From: Sphingomonas sp. LY29
GTDB lineage: Bacteria > Pseudomonadota > Alphaproteobacteria > Sphingomonadales > Sphingomonadaceae
NCBI RefSeq assembly: GCF_035593985.1
Contig: NZ_CP141587.1
Span: 1,920,001 to 1,984,000, forward strand
Length of the DNA stretch: 64,000 nt
Direction of reading: 5' to 3'
The notes under the pieces are model-generated. The model made no database searches. It was not told where the DNA came from and was given only the letters and a program-made list of their open reading frames with translations. Below are positions 9,415 to 18,224 of the stretch, in pieces. Position 1 is the stretch's first letter; each line of letters starts with the position of its first letter. The position numbers and the translations under genes are program-made.

Positions 9415-10314
9415 ATGGCGGCACGACCCTCCTGGCGAGGACAGATCCGGCTCGCGCTGGTCGCGATCCCGGTCGAGATTTATCCCGCGACGAAATCGGG
9501 CCGGTCGATCGCCTTCCATCAAGTGCATGAACCCTCGGGTCAGCGCGTCCGCTACGAAAAGGTCGTGCCGGGAATCGGCCCGGTCGATCGCGACGAAATC
9601 CTCAAGGGCTATGAAGTGTCGAAGGGCGAATATGTCCTGCTCGACCCCGAGGAGATCGAGAAGGTCAAGCTCGAGAGCCGCAAGACGCTCGAGCTGACGC
9701 AGTTCGTCGACATCGGCGACATCGACGCCATCTATTACGACAAGCCCTATTTCGTCGTGCCGTCCGACGACCTCGCGGAGGAAGCGTTCGTCGTGCTGCG
9801 CGAGGCGCTCAAGCGCACCAAGAAGGTCGGGATCGGCCAGCTAGCCATGCGCGGGCAGGAGTATGTCGTCAGCCTAAAGCCGTGCGGGCGCGGCATGGTG
9901 CTGGAGACGTTGCGCTATGCCGACGAAGTCCACCGGGCCTCGTCCTACTTCCGCGAAATCGGCGACACCAAGCCCGACGCCGACCTCCTCGATCTCGCCG
10001 AGACGCTGATCGACAAGAAGGCGGGCGACTTCGACGCCGCCGACTTCGAAAACCGCTACATCGACGCGCTCAAGAAATTGATCGCCGAGAAGCAGAAGAA
10101 GAAGGGCAAGCGCGTCATCCAGGACGACACGCCCGACAAGCCCGCCAAGGGATCGAACGTGATCGACCTGATGGCGGCGCTCAAGAAGAGCCTGGACAGC
10201 GGCGCGCGCACTCCGGCCAAGACGGCTGCGGCCAAGAAAGCTCCTGCCAAGAAGGCCGCCTCGGCGAAGGCCGCGCCGAAGAAGAAGGCGGCTCCGGCGC
10301 GCAAGCGGGCCTGA
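9415..10314 (+). CDS. ku: Ku protein, non-homologous end joining
   Basis: Ring-forming DNA-end-binding protein that recruits LigD to double-strand breaks. The core begins WRGQIRLALVAIPVEIYPAT, typical of bacterial Ku, and continues through FHQVHEPSGQRVRYEKVVPG, GYEVSKGEYVLLDPEEIE and SSYFREIGD. The start at 9415 has GGAG 6 nt upstream; an ATG at 9403 would add four residues. The protein is 299 residues. The last 40 or so form a Lys/Ala/Pro-rich, disordered-looking tail (PAKTAAAKKAPAKKA and similar), of a kind reported to bind DNA in other bacterial Ku proteins. The ligD start codon is 4 nt after its stop, so the two form one operon. Confidence 0.95.
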   Translation: MAARPSWRGQIRLALVAIPVEIYPATKSGRSIAFHQVHEPSGQRVRYEKVVPGIGPVDRDEILKGYEVSKGEYVLLDPEEIEKVKLESRKTLELTQFVDIGDIDAIYYDKPYFVVPSDDLAEEAFVVLREALKRTKKVGIGQLAMRGQEYVVSLKPCGRGMVLETLRYADEVHRASSYFREIGDTKPDADLLDLAETLIDKKAGDFDAADFENRYIDALKKLIAEKQKKKGKRVIQDDTPDKPAKGSNVIDLMAALKKSLDSGARTPAKTAAAKKAPAKKAASAKAAPKKKAAPARKRA

Positions 10315-10318
10315 CGCG

Positions 10319-12784
10319 ATGGCGCGGCGACCCAAGCTCGACATCGAGACATATAACGCCAAGCGCGACTTCACGAAGACGGCGGAGCCCAAGGGCAAGA
10401 CCGCGCACAAGGGCGGCGATCGGTTCGTGGTGCAGAAACATGACGCGTCGCGACTGCACTGGGATTTTCGGCTCGAACTCGACGGCGTGTTGAAAAGCTG
10501 GGCGGTGCCCAAGGGACCGTCGATCGACCCGGACGACAAGCGCCTTGCGGTTCGGACCGAGGATCATCCACTCGACTACGGCACGTTTGAAGGCACGATC
10601 CCTAAAGGCGAATATGGCGGCGGCACGGTGATGCTGTGGGATCATGGCCGCTGGATCCCCGAACCGGGCAAGGATCCGTCGAAAACGATCGAAGAGGGAC
10701 ATCTTCACTTCACGCTCGAAGGCGAGCGGATGAAGGGCGAGTGGGTGATGTTCCGGCTGAAGGGGCGGCCCGGTGAGAAGGGCGAGAACTGGATGCTGAA
10801 GAAGGTCGACGATGCCTTCACCGGGCCCGGCGAAGAATTGATCGAGCGCGGCCTGACTAGCGTCACCACCAATCGGACGATGGAGGAAATTGCGGCGGGC
10901 AAAAGAGCTGCGGTCAAAAAGGTTGTTACTGGCAAAAAGGCTGCCTCTAATGGCATTTCGGGCAAGCGTCCCGCTTTCCACGCGCTCCAGCTCGCGACCT
11001 TGGTCGATGCGGTCCCGGCCGGCAGCGAGTGGATCCACGAGTATAAATATGACGGCTATCGCTTGCTGCTGGCGGTGAGCGAAGGCGGAACCGTCGCCTG
11101 GACCCGCAATGGCAAGGACTGGTCGGACCGCTTCGCCGGTCTCGTCGCCGCAGCCACCGATCAGTTCCCACCGGGGACATTGATCGATGGCGAGGCGGTT
11201 GCCCTCGGCGAGAACGGGAAGCCGAACTTCGGCCTGCTCCAGCGCCGCTTGAAGGATGACGGATCGGCCGAGCTCGACTTTTTCGCGTTCGACCTGCTCG
11301 TCGAAGGCGGCAAGAGCCTCGCAAAGCTGTCCAATCTGGAACGCAAGGCGCGGCTGGCGGCACTGCTCGAAAGCTCATCCCCGCCGCTCCATTACGCCGA
11401 CCATATCGTCGGCAAGGGCGAGCAACTGTTCGACGCCATCTGCAAGGAAGGCGGCGAGGGGATCATCTCGAAGAAGGCGTCGGCGGCCTATTCGGGCCGG
11501 CGTGGCCGCAACTGGCTCAAGATCAAGTGCATTAATCGCCAGGAATTCGTCATCATCGGCTGGACGAAGAGCGACAAGGCGCGGGGTTTCCGCTCCCTGA
11601 TGCTGGCGACCCGCGACGGCAAGACGCTGACCTACGCCGGCAAGGTCGGCACCGGTTTCACCATGGCGTCGATGGACGAGCTCCTGGAGCAGTTGAAGGC
11701 CATCGAGACGGACAAGGCGGCGGCGACCGTCCCGCGGGCGGAGGCGCGCGGCGCGGTGTGGGTCGAACCGAAGCTGGTCGCCGAGATCGCCTTTACTGAA
11801 TTCACCTCCGCCGGGACGCTTCGCCATCCCAGCTTCCTCGGCCTGCGGGAGGACAAGCCCGCCAAGTCGGTCAAGCGCGAGAAAGCGGCGCCGCTCAAAA
11901 AGGCCGAGGCCAAGGTGGCCGACCATGGCGTGACGATCAGCAACCGCGACCGCGTGATCTTCCCCGAAGGCAAGCTGACCAAGGGCGACCTCGCCGACTA
12001 TTACGAACAGGTCGCGCCGATCTTCCTTCGCGACGCCGCCAATCGCCCGATGACCTTGGTCCGCTGCCCGCAGGGGCGCGGCAAGCAATGCTTCTTCCAG
12101 AAGCATGACAACGGCGGCCTCGGCGCCGGGGTCAAGCATGTCGCGATCAAGGAAAAGGACGGGACCAAGGAAGACTATCTGTGGTTCGACGAAACCGCGG
12201 GGATCCTTGGATGCGTCCAGATGGGGACGATTGAATTCCACGGCTGGGGAAGCCGCATCAAGCCGCTGGAGAAGCCTGACCGGATGGTGTTCGACCTCGA
12301 CCCTGATGTCGGCCTCGACTTCGAAGCGGTCCGCGAGGGCGCCAAGCAGCTCAAGCAGGCGCTGGCCGACATCGGCCTCGTCAGTTTCGCGATGCTGTCG
12401 GGCGGCAAGGGCGTCCACGTCGTCGTCCCGCTCGACCAGACCGCGACCTGGCCCAAGGTGAAGAGCTTCGCCGAACGCTTCAGCCGTGCCATCGCCGAGG
12501 ATCAGCCAGAACGATTTACTGCCAATATTCGCAAGGCGCAGCGCAAGGGGCGCATCTTCCTCGACTGGCTGCGAAACCAGCGCGGCGCGACGGCGGTGAT
12601 GCCTTACTCGGCGCGTGCCCGCGAACATGCGCCGGTTGCGTCACCGATCGACTGGAGTGAACTTGATGGGATCGACACCGCCGCGCGCTTCACTATCCAG
12701 GATGCCGACGAGCTGTTAGCCCGCGCGGGATCAAAATTGCTCGCGGGGTGGGGGGAAGCCGACCAGGCGCTTCCCGACCTGTGA
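10319..12784 (+). CDS. ligD: Multifunctional DNA ligase D (PE-LIG-POL order)
   Basis: Repairs double-strand breaks together with Ku. Three domains occupy 821 residues. First is a 3'-phosphoesterase, residues about 35-190 (QKHDASRLHWDFRLELDG, with His41, His47 and Asp49 in the positions of the known metal site). Second is an ATP-dependent ligase, about 220-520 (nucleotidyl Lys243 in YKYDGYRL, then LIDGEAVAL, EGIISKKA and NWLKIKC). Third is a primase-polymerase, about 540-821 (metal ligands Asp659 and Asp661 in FDLDPDVG, then GGKGVHVVVPL). A Lys-rich linker of about 35 residues joins the PE and ligase parts. Length and order match Pseudomonas-type LigD. Confidence 0.96.
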   Translation: MARRPKLDIETYNAKRDFTKTAEPKGKTAHKGGDRFVVQKHDASRLHWDFRLELDGVLKSWAVPKGPSIDPDDKRLAVRTEDHPLDYGTFEGTIPKGEYGGGTVMLWDHGRWIPEPGKDPSKTIEEGHLHFTLEGERMKGEWVMFRLKGRPGEKGENWMLKKVDDAFTGPGEELIERGLTSVTTNRTMEEIAAGKRAAVKKVVTGKKAASNGISGKRPAFHALQLATLVDAVPAGSEWIHEYKYDGYRLLLAVSEGGTVAWTRNGKDWSDRFAGLVAAATDQFPPGTLIDGEAVALGENGKPNFGLLQRRLKDDGSAELDFFAFDLLVEGGKSLAKLSNLERKARLAALLESSSPPLHYADHIVGKGEQLFDAICKEGGEGIISKKASAAYSGRRGRNWLKIKCINRQEFVIIGWTKSDKARGFRSLMLATRDGKTLTYAGKVGTGFTMASMDELLEQLKAIETDKAAATVPRAEARGAVWVEPKLVAEIAFTEFTSAGTLRHPSFLGLREDKPAKSVKREKAAPLKKAEAKVADHGVTISNRDRVIFPEGKLTKGDLADYYEQVAPIFLRDAANRPMTLVRCPQGRGKQCFFQKHDNGGLGAGVKHVAIKEKDGTKEDYLWFDETAGILGCVQMGTIEFHGWGSRIKPLEKPDRMVFDLDPDVGLDFEAVREGAKQLKQALADIGLVSFAMLSGGKGVHVVVPLDQTATWPKVKSFAERFSRAIAEDQPERFTANIRKAQRKGRIFLDWLRNQRGATAVMPYSARAREHAPVASPIDWSELDGIDTAARFTIQDADELLARAGSKLLAGWGEADQALPDL

Positions 12785-12821
12785 CTTGGCAGCGGCAATG
12801 GCCGCGCCTAGCCTCCCGCTC

Positions 12822-14957
12822 ATGCGCATCGCCCTTCTGCCGCTCGCCCTTTTCCTCATCGCGGCCGCGCCGCCCTTGCCGGGATCGGAACAAGCCCGGC
12901 GCGTGACGATCGAGCGCGACGATTTCGGCATCGCGCACGTCCATGGACGGACCGATGCCGATGCCGTGTTCGGTATGATCTATGCGCAGGCGGAGGACGA
13001 TTTCCCGCGGATTGAAGCGAACTATCTGACAGCGCTGGGACGAACGGCGGAAGCCGAGGGTGAGGCGGCGATCTGGCGCGATCTGCGCGCCCGGCTCTAC
13101 GTCAGCGAGAATGAGCTGAAGGCGAATTATGTCCGCAGTCCGGCATGGTTGCGCGACTTGATGGATGCTTGGGCAGCGGGGCTCAATCATTACCTGGCGA
13201 CCCATCCGCACGTTCGACCGCGCGTCCTGACGCGGTTCGAACCGTGGATGGCGCTGTCGTTCACCGAAGGCAGCATCGGCGGCGATATCGAACGGATTGA
13301 CCTGGCCGGCCTGGCCAAATTCTACGGCGCGACGGAAAAGGTCGCGGAAGCCCCGTTCGACCCCGAGCCGCGCGGATCGAACGGCATCGCCATCGCTCCG
13401 GCGATCACGCGCGACGGTAAGGCGTTGCTGCTGATCAATCCGCACACCAGCTTCTTCTTCCGCTCCGAATTGCAGATGACCAGCGACCAGGGGCTCGACG
13501 CCTATGGCGCCGCGACGTGGGGGCAGTTCTTCGTCTACCAAGGGTTCAACCGCACCGCGGGTTGGATGCACACCAGCGCGGGGAACGACAGCGTCGACGA
13601 ATTCTCGATCGACGTGCGCAGGGGCGTCCGGCCTTCCTACCGCTACGGCACAACCTGGCGGCAACTGGGGATGCGGCCGATCACGATCCGTTACCGCACC
13701 CGCGACGGCAAGTTTGCCTCACGCAGCTTCCGGACTTGGCGCGAGCATCGCGGCCCGATCGTCCGAAGCGAAGGCAACCGCTGGGTGTCGTTCGCGATGA
13801 TGGACCGGCCCGTCGAAGCGCTGCAGCAAAGCTTTCTCCGCACCAAGGCGCGCGACCTCGCCAGCTTCATCGATGTCGCAAAGCTGCGCGCGAACAGCAG
13901 CAACGGCACCCTGTTTGCGGATGCCAAGGGTCGGATCGCCTATCTGCACCCGCAGTTCGTGCCGCGCCGCAACGACCGCTTCGACTATCGCGGCGTGATC
14001 GACGGCAGCGACCCGTCGACCGACTGGGGCGGTCTTCACGCGGTGGCCGACATGCCCAACAGCATCGCGCCGCCGAACGGGTGGGTGCAGAACACCAACA
14101 CCTGGCCGTATCGCGCCGCCGGCGCCTACAGCCCGAAGCCCGCCAACTTCCCCAAATATATGGACATGTTCGGCGAAAATTACCGCGGCCTGCATGCGCT
14201 TCGCCTGCTCGAAGGATCGAAGGGCTGGACGCTCGATCGGCTTCAGGCGGCGGCGTACGACTCTTATCAGCCCGGCTTCGCCGACATCCTCCCGCCGCTC
14301 GTTACTGCGTGGAAGGCGCTACCGGCAGGCGATCCCCGACGCGCGCGTCTCGCCGCGCCGATCGCGCTGCTCGAACGATGGGATTACCGCTGGAGCTCCG
14401 AGTCCGAGGCGCAGTCGCTCGCGACCTTTTGGGCCGAAGAAGCGGTGAAGAAGATCCCCGCCAAGCGTCAGGCCGTCGCCCGCACGCTATCCGAACTTGG
14501 TGCCGGGACCAGCGCCGACGCCAAGCTCGCCGCGCTCGACGAAGCGATGGTTCGACTGACCCGCGAATATGGGCAGTGGCGCGTCGCGTGGGGGCGGATC
14601 AATCGCTTCCAGCGAATTTCGCCCTCGATCGACCATCCGTTCAGCGACGCGGCGCCAAGCATTGCGGTCCCGTTCGCATCGGGCAATTTCGGCTCGCTCG
14701 CCTCGTTCGGCGCCGCCCCGCGCAAGGGCACGACCAAATGGTACGGCACCTCGGGCAACAGCTTCGTCGCCGTGGTCGAATTCGGACCGCGTGTCCGGGC
14801 GAGGGCGGTCAGCGCAGGTGGAGAGAGCGGCGATCCTGCCTCGCCACACTTCAACGACCAAGCCGCGCGCTATGCCGCCGGGGCGCTTCGCCCGGTCTAT
14901 TTCCACCCGGACGAGCGCGCGGGACACATCAAGCGCCGCTACTCGCCGGGCGAGTAA
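12822..14957 (+). CDS. Penicillin-acylase-family N-terminal-nucleophile hydrolase
   Basis: A secreted acylase of the penicillin G/acyl-homoserine-lactone acylase superfamily. These are made as one precursor that cleaves itself before an N-terminal Ser. Here the predicted nucleophile is Ser186 in EPRGSNGIAIAP, followed by LLINPHTSF, the usual second motif. A signal peptide is visible (MRIALLPLALFLIAAAPP), so it should be periplasmic. The start at 12822 gives the cleanest signal peptide; a TTG at 12786 or ATG at 12798 are possible, and no strong ribosome binding site separates them. The substrate (beta-lactam, acyl-homoserine lactone or other amide) cannot be told from sequence. It follows ligD closely. 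Confidence 0.85.
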   Translation: MRIALLPLALFLIAAAPPLPGSEQARRVTIERDDFGIAHVHGRTDADAVFGMIYAQAEDDFPRIEANYLTALGRTAEAEGEAAIWRDLRARLYVSENELKANYVRSPAWLRDLMDAWAAGLNHYLATHPHVRPRVLTRFEPWMALSFTEGSIGGDIERIDLAGLAKFYGATEKVAEAPFDPEPRGSNGIAIAPAITRDGKALLLINPHTSFFFRSELQMTSDQGLDAYGAATWGQFFVYQGFNRTAGWMHTSAGNDSVDEFSIDVRRGVRPSYRYGTTWRQLGMRPITIRYRTRDGKFASRSFRTWREHRGPIVRSEGNRWVSFAMMDRPVEALQQSFLRTKARDLASFIDVAKLRANSSNGTLFADAKGRIAYLHPQFVPRRNDRFDYRGVIDGSDPSTDWGGLHAVADMPNSIAPPNGWVQNTNTWPYRAAGAYSPKPANFPKYMDMFGENYRGLHALRLLEGSKGWTLDRLQAAAYDSYQPGFADILPPLVTAWKALPAGDPRRARLAAPIALLERWDYRWSSESEAQSLATFWAEEAVKKIPAKRQAVARTLSELGAGTSADAKLAALDEAMVRLTREYGQWRVAWGRINRFQRISPSIDHPFSDAAPSIAVPFASGNFGSLASFGAAPRKGTTKWYGTSGNSFVAVVEFGPRVRARAVSAGGESGDPASPHFNDQAARYAAGALRPVYFHPDERAGHIKRRYSPGE

Positions 14958-14964
14958 GTCACTT

Positions 14965-15912
14965 TCACGCGAAGCGGTCGGTCGCGCGGATCAGGCCGTC
15001 CAGCACGCCGGGTTCGCTGTATAGGTGTCCGCCGTCGGGGACGATCTGCAGGTCGACCTCGGGCCACGCCTTCTTCAGCGCCCAGGCAGCGGCGGGCGGG
15101 GTGCAGCAATCGTGGCGTCCTTGGACGATGACGCCGGGAATGCCCTTCAGCTTGTCGGCGCCGCGCAGCAACTGCCCTTCCTCGAGCCAACCACGATTGG
15201 CCATGTAGTGATTTTCGATCCGCGCGATCGCGATGGCATGATCGTCGGCGGTGAAGTCGGCGAGCATCTTCGGGTCGGGAAGGAGCGTGACGGTCAGGCC
15301 CTCCCACGTGCTCCATGCTTTGGCCGCGCGCAGTTTGGCGGCCGCATCGTCGCCGGTCAGCAGCCGCCGATAGGCTTCGACCAGGTCGCCGCGCTCGTCC
15401 TGCGGAACCACGTTCAGGAAGTCGTCCCAGCCTTCGGGGAACAGTTCCGAGGCGCCGTAACGATAGAGCCAGTCGATCTCGCTCTGGCCGAACAGGAAGA
15501 TGCCGCGGAGGACGAGTTCGCTGACTCGCTCGGGATAGGTCTGCGCATAAGCAAGGCTGAGCGTCGATCCCCAGCTTCCCCCGAACACCAGCCATCGCTC
15601 GTGCCCGCACATCGTCCGCAACTTCTCGATGTCGTCGACGAGGTGCCACGTCGTGTTGGCCTCCAGGCCCGCATGCGGCGTCGACTGGCCCGCGCCGCGC
15701 TGGTCGAACAGCAGCACGTCGTAACGCGCCGGGTCGAATTGGCGGCGGTGATTGGGGCTCATTCCGGAGCCGGGACCGCCATGCAGGAAGATGGCGGGTT
15801 TCGACCCCGGCGTGCCGCACCGCTCCCAATAGAGCGAATGCCCGTCGCCGACGTGGAGCATCCCGGTCTCGTAGGGTTCGATTTCCGGATAGAGCGTGCG
15901 GCGGTCGGTCAT
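14965..15912 (-). CDS. pip: Proline iminopeptidase
   Basis: Alpha/beta hydrolase of peptidase family S33 that removes N-terminal proline from peptides. It has the oxyanion motif HGGPGSGM (residues 44-51), FDQRGAGQST (69-78) and nucleophile Ser113 in GGSWGSTLSL. The acid is expected in VQGRHDCC and the catalytic His in VPDGGHLY. The 315-residue length is normal. The start MTDRRTLYPEIEPYETGMLHV is typical of the family. It converges with the acylase gene with 7 nt between the stops and is followed upstream on the same strand by the glutamate-cysteine ligase gene, about 15 nt away. Confidence 0.93.
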   Translation of the reverse strand: MTDRRTLYPEIEPYETGMLHVGDGHSLYWERCGTPGSKPAIFLHGGPGSGMSPNHRRQFDPARYDVLLFDQRGAGQSTPHAGLEANTTWHLVDDIEKLRTMCGHERWLVFGGSWGSTLSLAYAQTYPERVSELVLRGIFLFGQSEIDWLYRYGASELFPEGWDDFLNVVPQDERGDLVEAYRRLLTGDDAAAKLRAAKAWSTWEGLTVTLLPDPKMLADFTADDHAIAIARIENHYMANRGWLEEGQLLRGADKLKGIPGVIVQGRHDCCTPPAAAWALKKAWPEVDLQIVPDGGHLYSEPGVLDGLIRATDRFA

Positions 15913-15927
15913 GGCTGGCTCCAGGGG

Positions 15928-17301
15928 CTAGAAACTATACTCATCATAAACGTGGGAAACGTCGCCGTTCCACTCGCCGTGATAGCGATCGAGGAGGCGG
16001 TCGGCGAAGGTCTTGCCCGATGCGACCACGTCGCGCAGCGGGTCGAGGAAGCCGCCCTCATTGTCGCCGGCGGCGTTGGTCTGGGCGCGGTCGGTGAGAC
16101 CCGCCGCGGCGATATCGAGGACTTTCGCGGCGAGATCGCGGACAGTACCGCCGCCGGGCACCGCGGCGTCGAGCGCCTGCCGCGGAACGGCGTGGCGAAG
16201 CGCCTCGCGCTCCTCGATCGACCAATGCTTGACGAGGTCCCACGCCGCGTCGAGCGCGCTGCCGCTGTAGAGCAGGCCAACCCACAGCGCGGGCAACGCG
16301 CAGATTCGTCCCCAGCGCCCGCCATCGGCCCCGCGCATTTCGAGGAAGCTCTTCAGGCGCACTTCGGGGAAAGCGGTCGACAAATGGTCGGTCCAATCGG
16401 CGACGGTCGGCTTTTCGCCCGGAAGTACCGACAGCCTGCCATCGAGGAAATCGCGGAAGCTGCGTCCCGCGGCGTCGATGTAGCGGCCGTCGCGGAACAC
16501 GAAGTACATCGGCACGTCGAGCGCATAGTCGCAGTACCGTTCGTAGCCGAAGTCGTCGTCGAACACGAACGGCAGCATCCCGGTGCGCGCGGGGTCGGTG
16601 TCTTCCCAGATGTGGCTGCGGAAGCTCTTGAAACCGTTGGGCTTGCCTTCGGTAAAGGGCGAATTGGCGAACAGTGCGGTCGCGACCGGCTGAAGCGCGA
16701 GGCCGACGCGAAACTTCTTTACCATGTCGGCTTCGGATGCGTAATCCAGATTAACCTGGATGGTACAAGTGCGAAGCATCATGTCGAGCCCGAGTGTACC
16801 CACGCGTGGCATGTGATTGCGCATGATCTCGTAGCGGCCCTTGGGCATGATCGGCAATTCGGCGCGCGTCTTGTCGGGCCACATGCCGAGCCCCAAGAAG
16901 CCGAGGCAGAGCCGGTCGCCGACGGCCTTCACCTGCTGCAGGTGTCGGCCGCTTTCGGCGCAGCTTTCGTGCAGGTCGCGAAGCGGCGCGCCCGACAGTT
17001 CGAGCTGCCCCGCCGGCTCCAGGCTAATCGTGCCATCCTTGCCCGACAGCGCGATGATCTTGCCGCCTTCCTCGACCGGCTGCCAACCGAACTCAGTCAG
17101 TCCCTGAAGAAGGTCGCGAATTCCGCCAGGCTCGTCCCACGACGGCGCGCGGTGGTCGGCGGTGCGATAGACGAATTTCTCATGCTCGGTGCCGATGCGC
17201 CAGGCGTCCTTTGGCTTCTCGCCGCCGGAAAAAACGGCGAGCAGGTCGTCGCGGCTGTCGATGAGGGGACTGGCCGAAAGGTCGGTGCGCGTGGTCATCA
17301 T
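15928..17301 (-). CDS. gshA: Glutamate-cysteine ligase (plant/proteobacterial type)
   Basis: Catalyses the first step of glutathione synthesis, ATP-dependent joining of glutamate and cysteine. The 457-residue protein has the family start region DAWRIGTEHEKFVY (residues about 35-48), then GKDGTISLEPAGQLELSGAPL and GLDMMLRTCTIQVNLDYASE. EMRGADGG occurs near residue 330. This is the long GCS2/plant-type form common in Alphaproteobacteria, not the E. coli type. The start is an ATG pair at 17299-17301. It lies about 52 nt downstream of rsmE on the same strand. Confidence 0.93.
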   Translation of the reverse strand: MMTTRTDLSASPLIDSRDDLLAVFSGGEKPKDAWRIGTEHEKFVYRTADHRAPSWDEPGGIRDLLQGLTEFGWQPVEEGGKIIALSGKDGTISLEPAGQLELSGAPLRDLHESCAESGRHLQQVKAVGDRLCLGFLGLGMWPDKTRAELPIMPKGRYEIMRNHMPRVGTLGLDMMLRTCTIQVNLDYASEADMVKKFRVGLALQPVATALFANSPFTEGKPNGFKSFRSHIWEDTDPARTGMLPFVFDDDFGYERYCDYALDVPMYFVFRDGRYIDAAGRSFRDFLDGRLSVLPGEKPTVADWTDHLSTAFPEVRLKSFLEMRGADGGRWGRICALPALWVGLLYSGSALDAAWDLVKHWSIEEREALRHAVPRQALDAAVPGGGTVRDLAAKVLDIAAAGLTDRAQTNAAGDNEGGFLDPLRDVVASGKTFADRLLDRYHGEWNGDVSHVYDEYSF

Positions 17302-17353
17302 CGCCCCCTACTGCCCATTCGGTCGAGGTCAACGCGAATGTATCGCGACCAGC

Positions 17354-18094
17354 CTAGCGCCAGTCGCCGACCGCCGCCATCCATGCCGCGACCGATGCCA
17401 GCGCGGCGGTCTCGGCGCGGAGGATTCGCGGGCCAAGGCTGATTGCACGCGCGCCCTTTGCCGCGCGGATCGCGGTCGCTTCGTCGGGGGTGAAACCGCC
17501 TTCCGGGCCGGTGAGGATCGTCGCCGGCCCCTCGACGAAACTGGTCAGCGCGCGGTCCCCGCCGGTTTCGTCGGCGAAGTAGAGCCTGCGCGCCGGGTCG
17601 TGCGCGGCAAGGAAAGCCGCCAGCTTGATCGGCTCGGCCAGCGCCGGAAGGATCGTCCGCCCGCACTGCTCGGCGGCCTCGATCACGATCGACTGAAGGC
17701 GGTCGGCGCGCATCCGCTCGACCACGGTGCGCTGGGTGATGACGGGCTGCAGTCGCGCCACGCCAAGTTCTGTCGCCTTTTCGACCAGCCACTCCAGCGG
17801 CGCGCGCTTGACCGGCGCGAAGGCGAGCGTGAGGTCGGGTACCGCTTCGGGCGGCTTGGTCTGTTGCCCGACCGCAAGGCTCATCCGGCGCCTGGCGACC
17901 TCTGCGACTTTTGCCACCCATTCGCCCGAGACGCCGTCGAACAGCAGCACGTCGCTGCCTTCCTTCAGGCGCATGACGTTGCCGAGATAGTTGGCCTGTG
18001 CGCTGTCCAATTCTACCAGCACCCCGGTCGACAAGGGGGGCGGGACGAACAGGCGCGGCAGGCTGCGCGGCGGCCAGGCGGGGGTAGCAGGCAT
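17354..18094 (-). CDS. rsmE: 16S rRNA (uracil(1498)-N(3))-methyltransferase
   Basis: SPOUT-fold methyltransferase that modifies U1498 of 16S rRNA. The 246-residue protein starts at the ATG near MPATPAWPPRSLPRLFVPPPL. A longer frame to 18265 exists, but its extra part is unlike the family. An N-terminal PUA-like part (YLGNVMRLKEGSDVLLFDGVSGEW) is followed by the knot domain with KATELGVARLQPVITQRTV, AAEQCGRT and the SAM loop ILTGPEGGFTPDE. The end LGPRILRAETAALASVAAW is diagnostic of RsmE. Confidence 0.95.
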   Translation of the reverse strand: MPATPAWPPRSLPRLFVPPPLSTGVLVELDSAQANYLGNVMRLKEGSDVLLFDGVSGEWVAKVAEVARRRMSLAVGQQTKPPEAVPDLTLAFAPVKRAPLEWLVEKATELGVARLQPVITQRTVVERMRADRLQSIVIEAAEQCGRTILPALAEPIKLAAFLAAHDPARRLYFADETGGDRALTSFVEGPATILTGPEGGFTPDEATAIRAAKGARAISLGPRILRAETAALASVAAWMAAVGDWR

Positions 18095-18224
18095 CGCCGA
18101 CCCATAGACCGCGCGCCGCCGCTGCGCCAAGCTGACGATCGTCGCGACTGGCGACGCGCGGTGGAACGCGGTAGCGCTTCGTCGATTGAGCGAATGATCG
18201 ATGGTTTCGACGGGGGCGTCACGA

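Noticed and set aside
8849..12784. A mobile island inserted at tRNA-Gly
   Set aside because: No integrase, no second copy of the tRNA 3' end and no composition change were seen; the downstream genes look native.
13517..15208. A 563-codon plus-strand frame overlapping the penicillin acylase gene
   Set aside because: It is an out-of-frame, Arg-rich shadow of the acylase gene, whose own frame carries a signal peptide and the nucleophile motif.
15025..17442. An 805-codon open frame on the plus strand opposite pip and gshA
   Set aside because: It is antisense to two well-recognised genes, has a composition typical of antisense frames in high-GC DNA, and matches no domain I know.
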